64,000 nt of DNA from Pedobacter aquae (GTDB lineage: Bacteria; Bacteroidota; Bacteroidia; Sphingobacteriales; Sphingobacteriaceae), in contig NZ_CP043329.1 of assembly GCF_008195825.1 (NCBI RefSeq), positions 992,001 to 1,056,000 of the forward strand, in the 5' to 3' direction. A program made the translations under genes and the position numbers. A model generated the notes under the pieces. The model was not told where the DNA came from, did no database searches, and saw only the letters and a list, made by a program, of their open reading frames with translations. Positions 42,239 to 52,478 of this stretch are shown piece after piece (position 1 is the stretch's first letter; every line of letters starts with the position of its first letter).

Positions 42239-43861
42239 ATGGCAAAACAGAAGAAAGAAACCGACAACGAAGGTTTGCAAGCATCTTTGAAAACAAAAAC
42301 AAAGCGTGAGCAAATAAAAGAAAAAACAATAGAAGTTACCCTTTGGGAAGCAGCAAATAAATTGAGAGGAAGCGTGGAGCCTGCAGAATACAAACACGTG
42401 GTGTTAGGGCTGATTTTCTTAAAATTTGCCAGCGACAAGTTTGAAGAACACCGAGCAAAACTGATTGCCGAAGGTAAAGAGAAATACATTGAAATGCCTG
42501 AGTTCTACAATATGAACAATGTGTTCTTTTTGGAAGAAACAAGCCGTTGGAGTTACCTGATTAAAAGAGCCAAGCAAAACGACATTGCCCTGCTCATAGA
42601 TACTGCCTTGCACACCATTGAAAAAAATAACAAAGCATTAAAAGGTGCCTTGCCAGATAATTACTTTTCCCGTTTGGGTTTAGATGTTACCAAACTGGCA
42701 TCCTTGCTCGATACTATTAACGACATTGACACCAACAAAGACCCTAAACAAGATGTAGTTGGCAAAGTGTATGAATACTTCCTTTCCAAATTTGCCTTGG
42801 CAGAAGGAAAAGGTAAAGGAGAATTTTATACGCCTAAAAGTATTGTAAACCTCATTGCCGAAATGATTGAACCTTACAAGGGAATCATTTATGACCCAGC
42901 TTGCGGTTCTGGTGGTATGTTTGTGCAGAGTGTTAAGTTTATAGAAGCACACCACGGCAACAAAAAAGAAATTTCTATTTACGGACAAGAATACACCAAT
43001 ACCACCTACAAACTGGCAAAAATGAACCTTGCCATACGGGGCATTAGTGGAAACTTAGGCGAAAAAGCAGCCGATACCTTTCTGGACGACCAACACAAAG
43101 ACCTGAAAGCCGATTTTATTATGGCAAACCCGCCTTTTAACCAAAAGGACTGGCGGGCAGAAAATGAATTAACAGACGACCCACGTTGGAGAGGTTATGA
43201 TGTACCACCCAAAAGCAATGCCAACTATGGTTGGATTTTGAATATGGTGAGCAAACTTTCTGAAAACGGTGTGGCAGGTTTTATCTTGGCTAATGGTGCA
43301 TTAAGTGGCGGTGGCGAAGAATACAAAATACGCAGAAAGCTGATTGAAAATAATTTGGTGGAAGCGATTGTAATTATTCCAAGAGATACCTTTTACACTA
43401 CTGACATCAGCGTTACGCTTTGGATTTTGAACAAAAACAAAAAAGCAAGAATGGTTGAAATAAACAGTAAACAGAAACACTACCGTGACCGTGAAAAAGA
43501 AATCCTGTTTATGGATTTAAGGCGTTGGGGGCAGGAATTTGAAAAACAGTTTATTGAATTAACTGACGAAGAAATTGGGCAGGTGGCGGAGAACTATCAC
43601 AACTGGCAACAAGCCGACTACAAGAAAACCTACAAAAATGTGCCAGAGTATTGCTACTCTGCCAGTTTTGAAGAAATACAGGCAAACGATTTTTCATTGG
43701 TGCCAAGCAAGTACATTCAATTCATTGACCGAGACAGCGAAATAGATTTTGACACCGAAATGAAACGCATACAAAAGGATTTCAAAACTCTTTTGCAAGA
43801 AGAAAAGCAATCACAGGAACAGTTGATTAACGCATTTAAAACTTTGGGCTATGAGTTATAA
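42239..43861 (+). CDS. hsdM: Type I restriction-modification methyltransferase subunit
   Basis: The 540-residue protein has the HsdM N-terminal helical domain (LWEAANKLRGSVEPAEYKHV), the SAM motif YDPACGSGGMF near residue 218 and the catalytic NPPF (ANPPFNQKDW) near 297. It methylates adenine within the recognition site as part of the M2S complex. The hsdS gene overlaps its end by 11 bases. It is the first gene of the island. Confidence 0.95.
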   Translation: MAKQKKETDNEGLQASLKTKTKREQIKEKTIEVTLWEAANKLRGSVEPAEYKHVVLGLIFLKFASDKFEEHRAKLIAEGKEKYIEMPEFYNMNNVFFLEETSRWSYLIKRAKQNDIALLIDTALHTIEKNNKALKGALPDNYFSRLGLDVTKLASLLDTINDIDTNKDPKQDVVGKVYEYFLSKFALAEGKGKGEFYTPKSIVNLIAEMIEPYKGIIYDPACGSGGMFVQSVKFIEAHHGNKKEISIYGQEYTNTTYKLAKMNLAIRGISGNLGEKAADTFLDDQHKDLKADFIMANPPFNQKDWRAENELTDDPRWRGYDVPPKSNANYGWILNMVSKLSENGVAGFILANGALSGGGEEYKIRRKLIENNLVEAIVIIPRDTFYTTDISVTLWILNKNKKARMVEINSKQKHYRDREKEILFMDLRRWGQEFEKQFIELTDEEIGQVAENYHNWQQADYKKTYKNVPEYCYSASFEEIQANDFSLVPSKYIQFIDRDSEIDFDTEMKRIQKDFKTLLQEEKQSQEQLINAFKTLGYEL

Positions 43862-44978
43862 GCGTATTGGCGATTATATTCATTTGGTGGACAACCGAAA
43901 TAAAGATTTAGCGGTTACAACCCTATTGGGTATAAATATTACCAAGAATTTTATGCCTTCGGTTGCCAATACTTCTGAAACAGATTTATCAAAATATAAA
44001 ATCATTAATAAGGGACAATTTGCATATAGTGCAATGCAGGTAGGCAGAGACGAAACCATCCGTTTAGCTTTATATACAGATGATAAACCTGCCATTATTT
44101 CCCCGGCTTATTTAGTAATTGAAGTAAATGACAAAAATGAATTGTTGCCCGAGTATATGATGATGTGGTTTCAACGACCAGAATCAGACAGATACGGTTG
44201 GTTTATTAGTGATAGTAGTGTAAGAGCAAGTTTAGAATGGGAACGCTTCTGCGAAATACAAATCCCAATTCCTGATATTAATGAACAACGAAAATTTGTA
44301 GCTCTTTACAAGGGATTACTCACCAACCAAAAAACCTACGAAAACAGTTTGGCTGACTTGCAATTGATTTGCGATAGCTACATTGAAAACCTGATTAAGA
44401 CGGAAGAACCCGAATTGCTCGGAGAATACATAGAGCAATCGGATGAAAGGAATAACGATTTGCAGGTAACTTTTTTGCAAGGCGTATCAACCAATAAAGT
44501 TTTGATTGAAACTAAAGCCAATACAAATGGACTTAGTTTTCACAACTACAAAGTTGTAAGAACAGGCGAATTTGTTTATGTAGCTGATACTTCAAGGCGT
44601 GGCGATAAAATTGCTTTGGCTATGAATTCGGTTGAACCTTGTATTGTTTCCGCCATATACACAGTTTTTCGAGTTGTAAAAACTACGGAATTGCTTCCTG
44701 AATATTTGTATTTGTGGTTTGCTCGACCTGAATTTGACCGTTACGCAAGATTTCATTCTTGGGGCAGTGCAAGAGAAACATTTGACTGGGCTGATATGTG
44801 CAATGTGAAATTGCCAATTCCCGATATCAAAGTTCAAGAAGCCATTGTAACCATTTACCACACGTTGGAAACTCGTAAACGAATTAATGAGCAATTGAAA
44901 AATACCATTAAACCGCTTTGTCCAGTGTTGATGAAAGGTGTGGTGGAGAGTATGAAATTAGAAACAGTAGAAAATTAA
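43851..44978 (+). CDS. hsdS: Type I restriction-modification specificity subunit
   Basis: The 375-residue protein has two similar halves, each starting with a target-recognition domain (YIHLVDNRNKDLAVTTLLGI and YIEQSDERNNDLQVTFLQGV) and ending in a conserved helical spacer (PIPDINEQRKFVALY and PIPDIKVQEAIVTIY). It selects the bipartite DNA sequence for the complex. Start overlaps hsdM. The target cannot be predicted by eye. Confidence 0.93.
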   Translation: MSYKRIGDYIHLVDNRNKDLAVTTLLGINITKNFMPSVANTSETDLSKYKIINKGQFAYSAMQVGRDETIRLALYTDDKPAIISPAYLVIEVNDKNELLPEYMMMWFQRPESDRYGWFISDSSVRASLEWERFCEIQIPIPDINEQRKFVALYKGLLTNQKTYENSLADLQLICDSYIENLIKTEEPELLGEYIEQSDERNNDLQVTFLQGVSTNKVLIETKANTNGLSFHNYKVVRTGEFVYVADTSRRGDKIALAMNSVEPCIVSAIYTVFRVVKTTELLPEYLYLWFARPEFDRYARFHSWGSARETFDWADMCNVKLPIPDIKVQEAIVTIYHTLETRKRINEQLKNTIKPLCPVLMKGVVESMKLETVEN

Positions 44979-44981
44979 ACT

Positions 44982-45968
44982 ATGCTTTTATTATTACCAC
45001 AGAAACCTGCAAATTCAATCCAAGTCCACTATTGGTTTGCTGACGAGTCACACACAATGGATGCACTAGTACAAAACAGATGTGAATATGAGTTTCTAGC
45101 TTTAGTTAAAGAGATTGCTAATATTTATGATTTAGACATTGTAATTGAAACAGAGCCTTTAGCAAATGGAGGTTTAAAAAGATGGTATAAAGCGGTATTA
45201 AAAAAGGAAAGTAAAAGTGGGGTAATTAAAATTGCCCTTGTTACTTCATTGGCTACAGCTGTATTAGTAACACCCATTAATACGATTGTAGGTGAGTTGA
45301 CTAAACACTTAATTGAAAAATTATTAGAAAATAAGAGTTTAGAAGAAGCAAAAAAGAAAAACATAGATCTTCAAAATGAGAAGCTGCAATTAGAAATTCA
45401 GAATTTAAAAGAGTCTAAGAAAGATGAGCAAATTTTTAACAATAACATAATTAAAAAGAGACGGTCTAATTTTTATGAAGCTATAGATAGACATTCAAAA
45501 ATTACTAAAATATCATTTGTGTCTCAGAATGATTTAAAAGAGGATATTACAGAGGAATATACTATTAATAAATCTGACTTTAAAAAATTTATTCTAACAA
45601 GTGATGAAATTGAATCTGAAATTGTGCCGGAAGCCATTATAGAAATTATTGCGCCAGTCTTAAAAAAAGGTTCTTACAAATGGATTGGAATTTATAAAGG
45701 TGAAACTTACCATTTTAATATGAATTCAATTGAGTTTAAAACCTTGGTGCAAATTGGTGATGTGGAGTTTAAAAATGGTTCTTCAATTAATTGTGAATTA
45801 GAGATAAAGAAAAAATTAAACAGTGATGGGACTGAAAAAATTACTGGATATAATATAATAAGGGTAAATAGTTATTTCCAAAATAGTGAGCCAATAGAAA
45901 CAAAAGAAGGTAAGCGCTACAGGCAATCACAAGAAGCAATTAAACAACAAACTAAATTAGATATTTAA
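44982..45968 (+). CDS. Unknown protein of the restriction island
   Basis: I do not recognise the family. The N-terminal 80 residues form a compact domain (IQVHYWFADESHTMDALVQN, then CEYEFLALVKEIANIY). A hydrophobic stretch (IALVTSLATAVLVTPINTIV) near 80-100 may be a membrane segment. A lysine/glutamate-rich coiled coil (about 110-155) leads to a beta-rich C terminus (YKWIGIYKGETYHFNMNS). It starts 3 bases after hsdS and is the first of the inserted genes between hsdS and hsdR, which suggests a defence-related role by context only. Confidence 0.6.
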   Translation: MLLLLPQKPANSIQVHYWFADESHTMDALVQNRCEYEFLALVKEIANIYDLDIVIETEPLANGGLKRWYKAVLKKESKSGVIKIALVTSLATAVLVTPINTIVGELTKHLIEKLLENKSLEEAKKKNIDLQNEKLQLEIQNLKESKKDEQIFNNNIIKKRRSNFYEAIDRHSKITKISFVSQNDLKEDITEEYTINKSDFKKFILTSDEIESEIVPEAIIEIIAPVLKKGSYKWIGIYKGETYHFNMNSIEFKTLVQIGDVEFKNGSSINCELEIKKKLNSDGTEKITGYNIIRVNSYFQNSEPIETKEGKRYRQSQEAIKQQTKLDI

Positions 45969-46116
45969 TTATTGTTCCAAAGCCACTGATTTTTGCTTCA
46001 AAAACTGAGTGAATTATTATTTAATGATAGGTGCTTGGTTCATTTTAACTAAGCTCAAATATTTTAAATTCGAATTTATTGTCCAAAAAATCGATAAAGA
46101 AAACTAAATTAGCTTA

Positions 46117-47208
46117 ATGATTACCAAGATAGAAATAGAAGGTTACAAAAGTATAAAGCATTTAAGTATCAACTTATTGCCAATTAACATACTTTTAGGG
46201 GGGAATGGGGTTGGGAAAAGTAATTTCATTTCCTTGTTTACTTTAATTCGTAATATTTATAATCGAAATCTTGAAAATTATGTATTAACAAAAGGAGGCG
46301 CAGATAGTCTACTGCATTTTGGCAAAAAGAACACTAAGGAAATAAATATTGATATTTATTTTGGTACAGCGCTAAGAGCTGAAAATAGATTTATCTTGGG
46401 TTTGCAATCTGGTAACAATGACAACTTGTTTATAAAATACACTAAAACAGCGTTTAACTCATATGATCGTTGGCATATTCAAGACTTTGAAACAAATGTA
46501 AAAGAATCTCAATTTGCAACATTTAACCATAGACAAGCCTATTATGTAAATTATAGACTAATGCAGTTTGATGTTTATCATTTCCATGACACTAGCGATA
46601 CATCACCGCTAAAAGGTATGTGTGATCTGCATGATAACATTAGATTAAGAAGGAATGGTTCAAATTTGGCCTCTTTCCTTTATTATTTGAAAGAAAAAGA
46701 ACCTAAGCATTTTAAACGCATAGAGCTCACTGTAAAGTCAATAGCACCATTTTTCGATCGATTTGTTTTACAACCTAATAGGTTAAATGAGCGGAAAATA
46801 CAATTGGAATGGCAAGAAAAGGGTTTTCCAGATAGCTATTTTAATGCCTCTCATTTATCTGATGGTACTTTAAGGTTTATCTGTTTAGCTACCCTTTTGA
46901 TGCAACCTAAACCACCTGCTACCATTATAATTGATGAGCCTGAGCTTGGATTGCATCCTGTTGCAATAAATAAACTGGCAGCCTTAATCAGAAAAGCTTC
47001 TGAAAATACACAGATAATCATATCTACCCAATCTATTAATTTAATTGACAATTTTAGTCCAGAAGATATTATTGTAACAGATAGATCGAAAGATGGATCC
47101 GTATTTAAAAGACTTAATTCGGAAGATTTACAAGATTGGTTAACCGAATATTCCCTAGGAGATTTGTGGGGTAAAAATCAACTTGGAGCACAACCTTATA
47201 GTATATAA
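46117..47208 (+). CDS. AAA-family ATPase (OLD/RecF-like, AAA_21)
   Basis: Walker A is LLGGNGVGKSNFISLF near residue 28; an ABC-like signature precedes Walker B (HLSDGTLRF, then TIIIDEPELGLHPVAI). The fold matches stand-alone SMC-like ATPases. It shares a TAATG junction with the DUF4276 gene, whose TOPRIM-like product is its usual partner, making a two-gene module seen in defence islands. The end QLGAQPYSI is typical of this family. Activity is inferred. Confidence 0.88.
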   Translation: MITKIEIEGYKSIKHLSINLLPINILLGGNGVGKSNFISLFTLIRNIYNRNLENYVLTKGGADSLLHFGKKNTKEINIDIYFGTALRAENRFILGLQSGNNDNLFIKYTKTAFNSYDRWHIQDFETNVKESQFATFNHRQAYYVNYRLMQFDVYHFHDTSDTSPLKGMCDLHDNIRLRRNGSNLASFLYYLKEKEPKHFKRIELTVKSIAPFFDRFVLQPNRLNERKIQLEWQEKGFPDSYFNASHLSDGTLRFICLATLLMQPKPPATIIIDEPELGLHPVAINKLAALIRKASENTQIIISTQSINLIDNFSPEDIIVTDRSKDGSVFKRLNSEDLQDWLTEYSLGDLWGKNQLGAQPYSI

Positions 47209-47849
47209 TGAGTAGGCTGGTCTTTATCGTAGAAGGTGATACCGAGATTATTTTGGTTCAAAATCTAATAGTACCTTATTTTATAAATAAAGGATTTAAC
47301 AATCCCATACATGCGCAAACTATAATAAGTAATCGCAAACAACACAAAAAAGGTGGAGTGGTTGGATATGATAAGTTTAAAAACGAAGTAAAAAGAACTT
47401 TGGCACAAGGAAATGTTATTGTGACTACATTTATAGATTTTTTTCGGATACCTACAGATTTTCCTTCCTATACCACTGACTCCAGCTTAGTAGATAAAAT
47501 TGAAAATGCAATACACACAGATTTCAATAATCATCCAAATTTTATTCCTTACATACAATTACACGAGCTAGAAGCACTTATGTTTTCTAATATAGCTGGT
47601 TTTGATTTAGTAATCGATGATCAAAAAAGTCTGGATAAGATTAAAAAAATAATCGATGATTATCCAAACCCAGAAGATATTAATAATTCACCCGCCACTG
47701 CGCCCTCTAAACGATTAGAAAAGATTTACAATTATGATAAAACAGGAGATGGTGAGATGATATTCGAAATGATAGGCATTGATGCCATTATTGAGAAATG
47801 CCCTCGGTTTGCAAATTGGCTTAAAGTATTAGAGGAAAGACTAAGCTGA
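47208..47849 (+). CDS. DUF4276 TOPRIM-like partner protein
   Basis: The 213-residue protein begins FIVEGDTEIILVQNLIVPY, the TOPRIM-like acidic motif of DUF4276, and has YIQLHELEALMFSN and SPATAPSKRLEKI, both typical of the family. It probably acts as a nuclease or nucleotidyl-processing partner of the ATPase encoded directly upstream (one-base overlap). Its stop is two bases before the duplicated hsdR start. Confidence 0.85.
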   Translation: MSRLVFIVEGDTEIILVQNLIVPYFINKGFNNPIHAQTIISNRKQHKKGGVVGYDKFKNEVKRTLAQGNVIVTTFIDFFRIPTDFPSYTTDSSLVDKIENAIHTDFNNHPNFIPYIQLHELEALMFSNIAGFDLVIDDQKSLDKIKKIIDDYPNPEDINNSPATAPSKRLEKIYNYDKTGDGEMIFEMIGIDAIIEKCPRFANWLKVLEERLS

Positions 47850-47851
47850 GA

Positions 47852-47974
47852 ATGAAATTCACCGAAGAAAAATTAGAAAAGGCATTTACTGAGTTGTTGG
47901 GGCAGGAAGGCTTTCCCCACCACTTAGGCATTACGATAAGTCGAAAGCCCGAAGAAGTATTGATGAAAATTTGA
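47852..47974 (+). pseudogene. Duplicated 5' fragment of hsdR (40 codons)
   Basis: Codons 1-37 (FTEEKLEKAFTELLGQEG, FPHHLGITIS) are almost identical to the start of hsdR at 48986, then the frame ends in MKI-stop. Only a handful of bases differ between the copies. The fragment lies directly before rhuM, so the rhuM gene is bracketed by two copies of the hsdR start. It may be a remnant of the insertion event or keep translational coupling from DUF4276 to rhuM. Confidence 0.85.
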
Positions 47975-47975
47975 A

Positions 47976-48989
47976 ATGAACAGCGAAATCATCATATATC
48001 AAAACCCTGATGGCAACATTAAGATAGATGTTCGCTTAGAGGAAGAAACCGTTTGGCTAACCCAAGACCAAATGGCAACCTTATTTGGCAAAGCAAAATC
48101 CACCATCAACGAGCATATCAAAAATGTATTTGCAGAAGGTGAGCTTAACGAGGAAGTGGTCGTTCGGAAATTCCGAATAACCACTCAACACGGTGCTATA
48201 GCTGGGAAAACTCAAGAAGTAGAAGTGTTTGGCTACAATTTGGACGTTATCATTTCGGTAGGTTACAGGGTAAAATCGCCTCAAGGCACACAATTCCGAA
48301 TTTGGGCAACTCAACGGCTTAAAGAATACATTATAAAAGGCTTTACCCTGAATGACGACCGTTTCAAGAGCGGCAGTTCTATGAATTATTTCAATGAATT
48401 GCAAGAACGGATTCGGGAAATACGAATTTCTGAACGCTTCTTTTATCAGAAAATCAAAGACATATACACCACAAGTATTGATTACGACCCGAAAGATGAA
48501 AAAACGATTGAGTTTTTTAAGGTAGTTCAGAACAAACTGTTGTGGGCAATCAGCGAACAAACAGCAGCCGAGTTGGTATATCGCAGGGTGGATGCTGCTT
48601 TACCTTTATTGGGTATGCAATCGTATGATAAGAAAAATGCTGTTTCCATCAAAAAATCTGACGTAAGCATTGCGAAAAATTATCTGAATGAAGATGAAAT
48701 TAAGTTGCTTGGTTTGTTGGTTGAGCAATATTTAGCTTTTGCCGAAACAATGGCACAACAACGCACCCCAATGTATATGAAAGACTGGATAGAGCGTTTG
48801 GATACTATTCTGCAACTTAATGGCAGAGAGCTTTTGACACACGCAGGAAAAATTAGTCACGAAAAAGCACTTCAAAAATCAGAATCTGAATTTGAAAAAT
48901 ATAAAATTGCACAAAAAGCCATAGAGAAAGAACAAAGTTTGAAAGAGATAGAGGAAGATATCAAAAAGTTGAAGAAACCCAAGAAATGA
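47976..48989 (+). CDS. rhuM: RhuM family protein
   Basis: The 337-residue protein matches the RhuM family: an N-terminal DNA-binding-like region (VWLTQDQMATLFGKAKSTIN, EHIKNVF), then FGYNLDVIISVGYRVKSPQG and FRIWATQRLKEYIIKGF. Members are often found in type I restriction loci and pathogenicity islands, with unknown function. The stop overlaps the hsdR ATG (48986-48989), indicating coupling. The start follows the hsdR duplicate by one base. Confidence 0.88.
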   Translation: MNSEIIIYQNPDGNIKIDVRLEEETVWLTQDQMATLFGKAKSTINEHIKNVFAEGELNEEVVVRKFRITTQHGAIAGKTQEVEVFGYNLDVIISVGYRVKSPQGTQFRIWATQRLKEYIIKGFTLNDDRFKSGSSMNYFNELQERIREIRISERFFYQKIKDIYTTSIDYDPKDEKTIEFFKVVQNKLLWAISEQTAAELVYRRVDAALPLLGMQSYDKKNAVSIKKSDVSIAKNYLNEDEIKLLGLLVEQYLAFAETMAQQRTPMYMKDWIERLDTILQLNGRELLTHAGKISHEKALQKSESEFEKYKIAQKAIEKEQSLKEIEEDIKKLKKPKK

Positions 48990-51900
48990 AGTTCACGGAA
49001 GAAAAATTAGAAAAGGCGTTTACTGAGTTGTTGGGGCAAGAAGGATTTCCCCACCACTTAGGCATTACGATAACTCGTAAGCCCGAAGAAGTATTGATAG
49101 AAGAAGATTTGCAAAACTTTTTGTTAACTCAATACGCAGGGCAAGGCATTACCGTAAACGAAGTTAAATCTATCATTCTTCAACTCAAATCACTTTCATC
49201 TTCTGACCTTTACGAGAGCAACAAGACATTTTTAAGGATGCTTTCGGACGGTTTCATTCTAAAACGTGAAGACCGCAATCAAAAAGACATTTACATTCAG
49301 TTAATCAATTACACAGGCTTAAATAAACACCGCCAACCAAAAGAAGATGAAGTAATAACAATAGTGGCTGAAGCTGAAGAACAGTATTCTCCGGACAATA
49401 ACATTTACAAGTTTGTTAACCAATTAGAGATTCTTGGTTCAGAAAAACGCATCCCAGACGGTATTGTGTATATCAATGGTTTACCTTTGGTGGTATTTGA
49501 ATTTAAATCTGCCATAAGAGAAGAAGCTACTATTTATGATGCTTACACACAGTTAACGGTTCGCTACCATAGAGATATCCCAGAATTATTTAAATACAAT
49601 GCTTTTTGTGTTATTAGTGATGGGGTTAATAATAGAGCAGGTTCCTTTTTTGCTCCATATGAGTTTTTTTATGCTTGGAGACGTACAGAAGGGCTAGCAA
49701 AAGAGGTAGATGGCATAGATAGTATGTTTACGCTAATTCACGGAATGTTTCATAAAAACCGTTTGCGTGACATTATTCGCAACTTCATTTATATTCCTGA
49801 CAGCTCAAAGAAGAACGAAAAAATTGTTTGTCGATATCCACAATATTATGCTGCAAGGGCCCTGTATGACAATATCAAATTAGCCCAAAAGCCCGAAGGG
49901 AATGGAAAAGGCGGAACTTATTTTGGTGCTACTGGTTGCGGAAAGAGCTTTACAATGCTTTACCTCACAAGGTTGTTGATGAAAAGCGAATACTTTGAAA
50001 GCCCAACCATTGTATTGATAACCGATAGAACAGATTTAGACGACCAGCTTTCAGGTCAGTTTACCAATGCCAAAAATTTCATTGGAGACAATACCGTGGT
50101 AAGTATTGAAAGCAGAGCACATTTAAGAGAATTACTACAAGGCAGACAAAGTGGGGGTGTTTTTTTAACTACCATTCATAAATTTACAGAAGATACCGAA
50201 CTGCTTACGGACAGAACCAATGTCATTTGTATTTCGGACGAAGCACACAGAAGCCAAGTAAACCTTGACCAAAAAGTAAAAGTGACAGAAAAAGGTGTTA
50301 CCAAAACCTATGGTTTCGCTAAATATTTACACGATTCCTTACCCAATGCAACATTTGTAGGTTTCACAGGAACGCCCATAGATGCAACGCTAGATGTTTT
50401 TGGAAAAGTGGTTGATGCCTACACCATGACTGAATCAGTGAAGGATGAAATCACCGTGAGAATTGTATATGAAGGTAGAGCCGCTAAGGTGTTGTTGAAT
50501 AATACAAAACTGAAAGAGATTGAAGCATACTATGCCAAGTGTGCAGAAATTGGAAGCAACGAAAATCAGATTGAGCAAAGCAAAAAAGAAATGGCACAGA
50601 TGTATGCCATTATTGGAGACCCTCAACGATTAAAAGATGTAGCACAAGATTTTGTTAATCATTATGAGAATAGAATTTCGGAAGGGGCAACTGTAAAAGG
50701 CAAAGCAATGTTTGTGTGTAGCACCCGTGAAATAGCCTTTGAGTTGTATAAAAATATTTTGGAATTACGCCCTGAATGGAACGAAATACGAGCAGCCGAA
50801 GAGGGTGCAATCCTTACAGATAAAGACAAAAGAGAACTAAAACCGATTGAACGAATCAAAATCATTGCTACTAGAGGACAGGACGACCCTAAAAAAATGT
50901 TTGATTTGTTAGGGACGAAAGAACAACGTAAAGAACTGGACCGCCAATTCAAAAATGAAAAATCGAATTTCAAAATTGCCATTGTGGTGGATATGTGGCT
51001 CACCGGTTTTGATGTTCCTTTCTTAGATAGTATTTACATTGATAAACCCATTCAACAACACAATTTGATACAGACCATTTCAAGGGTAAACCGCAAGTTT
51101 GAAGGTAAGAACAAGGGTTTGGTTGTAGATTATATTGGCATTAAAAATCAAATGAATTTGGCGTTGAAGCAATACAGCGAGGGCGACAAAGACAATTTTG
51201 AAGACATTGCAGAATCTATTATCATTGTAAGAAATCATTTAGACCTTTTAGCTAAACTGTTTCATACCTTTGATGGTTCCAATTATTTCAAAGGCACAAC
51301 CATTCAGCAATTAAATACTTTGAATTTAGCTGCGGAATATGTGCAGCAAACCAAAGAATTTGAGACCCGATTTATGGGCTTGGTAAAGCGACTGAAAGCT
51401 GCTTATGATATTTGTGCTGGAAGCGAACAATTAACGCAGTTAGAAAGAGATTATACTCATTTTTATTTGGCAATTCGTTCCATTGTTTTCAAACTCACCA
51501 AAGGTAATGCGCCTGACACAGCACAGATGAATGCAAAGGTTCGGGAAATGATAAAAGAAGCATTGCAGAGTGACGGTGTAGAAGAAATCTTCAAACTTGG
51601 AGACGAAGCAGAAACAGAACAAGATATTTTTGATGAAGATTATTTGGCTAAAATTGAGAAAATCAAATTGCCAAACACGAAAATCAAATTGCTTCAACAG
51701 CTATTGGCTAAAGTAATTGGAGAAATTAGAAAAGTAAATAAGGTAAAAGGCATTGACTTTTCTAAGAAAATGCAAGCTTTGGTAGAACGATACAACAACA
51801 GAGATGTAAACGACATTTTAAGAAGTGAAGTATATGAAGAAATGGCAAATGCCTTAACTGACTTGATTTGGGAAGCTCACAAAGAATTTACGGCAGGTGA

Positions 51901-52198
51901 TGAGTTGGGCATTGGCTTTGAAGAAAAAGCCTTTTATGATATTTTGAAAGAGTTATGTGTGAAGTATGACTTCAGATATCCTGATGACAAAATGATTGAA
52001 CTAGCAAAAGCCGTTAAATACCTAGTAGATGGGCAAGCTAAATTCCCTGACTGGAACAAACGTGACGATATCAAATCTGCTTTAAAAGTTGGACTTATTC
52101 TCTTGCTTGACGAGTTTGGTTATCCGCCTGTGGAGAGAGACGAAGTTTATGTTGAGATTTTTGAACAAGCAGAAAATTTTAAGAAAAATCAGTTATAA
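48986..52198 (+). CDS. hsdR: Type I restriction endonuclease subunit
   Basis: The 1070-residue protein has an N-terminal PD-(D/E)xK nuclease (PDGIVYINGLPLVVFEFKSA near 155-175), then a superfamily 2 translocase with Walker A GATGCGKSF near 313 and SDEAHRSQ near 418, and motif VGFTGTPID. The C-terminal helical part binds the methylase complex. It cuts unmethylated DNA after ATP-driven translocation. It is separated from hsdM/hsdS by five inserted reading frames. Confidence 0.95.
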   Translation: MKFTEEKLEKAFTELLGQEGFPHHLGITITRKPEEVLIEEDLQNFLLTQYAGQGITVNEVKSIILQLKSLSSSDLYESNKTFLRMLSDGFILKREDRNQKDIYIQLINYTGLNKHRQPKEDEVITIVAEAEEQYSPDNNIYKFVNQLEILGSEKRIPDGIVYINGLPLVVFEFKSAIREEATIYDAYTQLTVRYHRDIPELFKYNAFCVISDGVNNRAGSFFAPYEFFYAWRRTEGLAKEVDGIDSMFTLIHGMFHKNRLRDIIRNFIYIPDSSKKNEKIVCRYPQYYAARALYDNIKLAQKPEGNGKGGTYFGATGCGKSFTMLYLTRLLMKSEYFESPTIVLITDRTDLDDQLSGQFTNAKNFIGDNTVVSIESRAHLRELLQGRQSGGVFLTTIHKFTEDTELLTDRTNVICISDEAHRSQVNLDQKVKVTEKGVTKTYGFAKYLHDSLPNATFVGFTGTPIDATLDVFGKVVDAYTMTESVKDEITVRIVYEGRAAKVLLNNTKLKEIEAYYAKCAEIGSNENQIEQSKKEMAQMYAIIGDPQRLKDVAQDFVNHYENRISEGATVKGKAMFVCSTREIAFELYKNILELRPEWNEIRAAEEGAILTDKDKRELKPIERIKIIATRGQDDPKKMFDLLGTKEQRKELDRQFKNEKSNFKIAIVVDMWLTGFDVPFLDSIYIDKPIQQHNLIQTISRVNRKFEGKNKGLVVDYIGIKNQMNLALKQYSEGDKDNFEDIAESIIIVRNHLDLLAKLFHTFDGSNYFKGTTIQQLNTLNLAAEYVQQTKEFETRFMGLVKRLKAAYDICAGSEQLTQLERDYTHFYLAIRSIVFKLTKGNAPDTAQMNAKVREMIKEALQSDGVEEIFKLGDEAETEQDIFDEDYLAKIEKIKLPNTKIKLLQQLLAKVIGEIRKVNKVKGIDFSKKMQALVERYNNRDVNDILRSEVYEEMANALTDLIWEAHKEFTAGDELGIGFEEKAFYDILKELCVKYDFRYPDDKMIELAKAVKYLVDGQAKFPDWNKRDDIKSALKVGLILLLDEFGYPPVERDEVYVEIFEQAENFKKNQL

Positions 52199-52420
52199 TT
52201 TTAAAATCTATATTTTGGATGAATTCTTAAGATGACTAAAAAACGAGTATATGTATAGAATTAATTAAAGCATTCTTATCTTATGAAGCTATAACATAGA
52301 CTAAGGCTAGATTTTACTATTCAATGTTAAGTTAAAAAAACGATACAATCGCCACCCCAATTAAGCACTCGTTACAAACGAGCGCAAGATGGTAAGATAA
52401 AGTTCAAGATGAAAAACACA

Positions 52421-52456
52421 AAAAAAGCCAAGAGCTTTACACCCTTGGCTTTTTAA
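52421..52456. terminator. Terminator at the 3' end of the FKBP gene
   Basis: AAAAAAGCCAAGAG and CCTTGGCTTTTT form a stem with flanking A and T runs, so it could stop transcription from either side (hsdR or FKBP). Confidence 0.75.
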
Positions 52457-52478
52457 GAAATTACAATTTTCTTATCTG

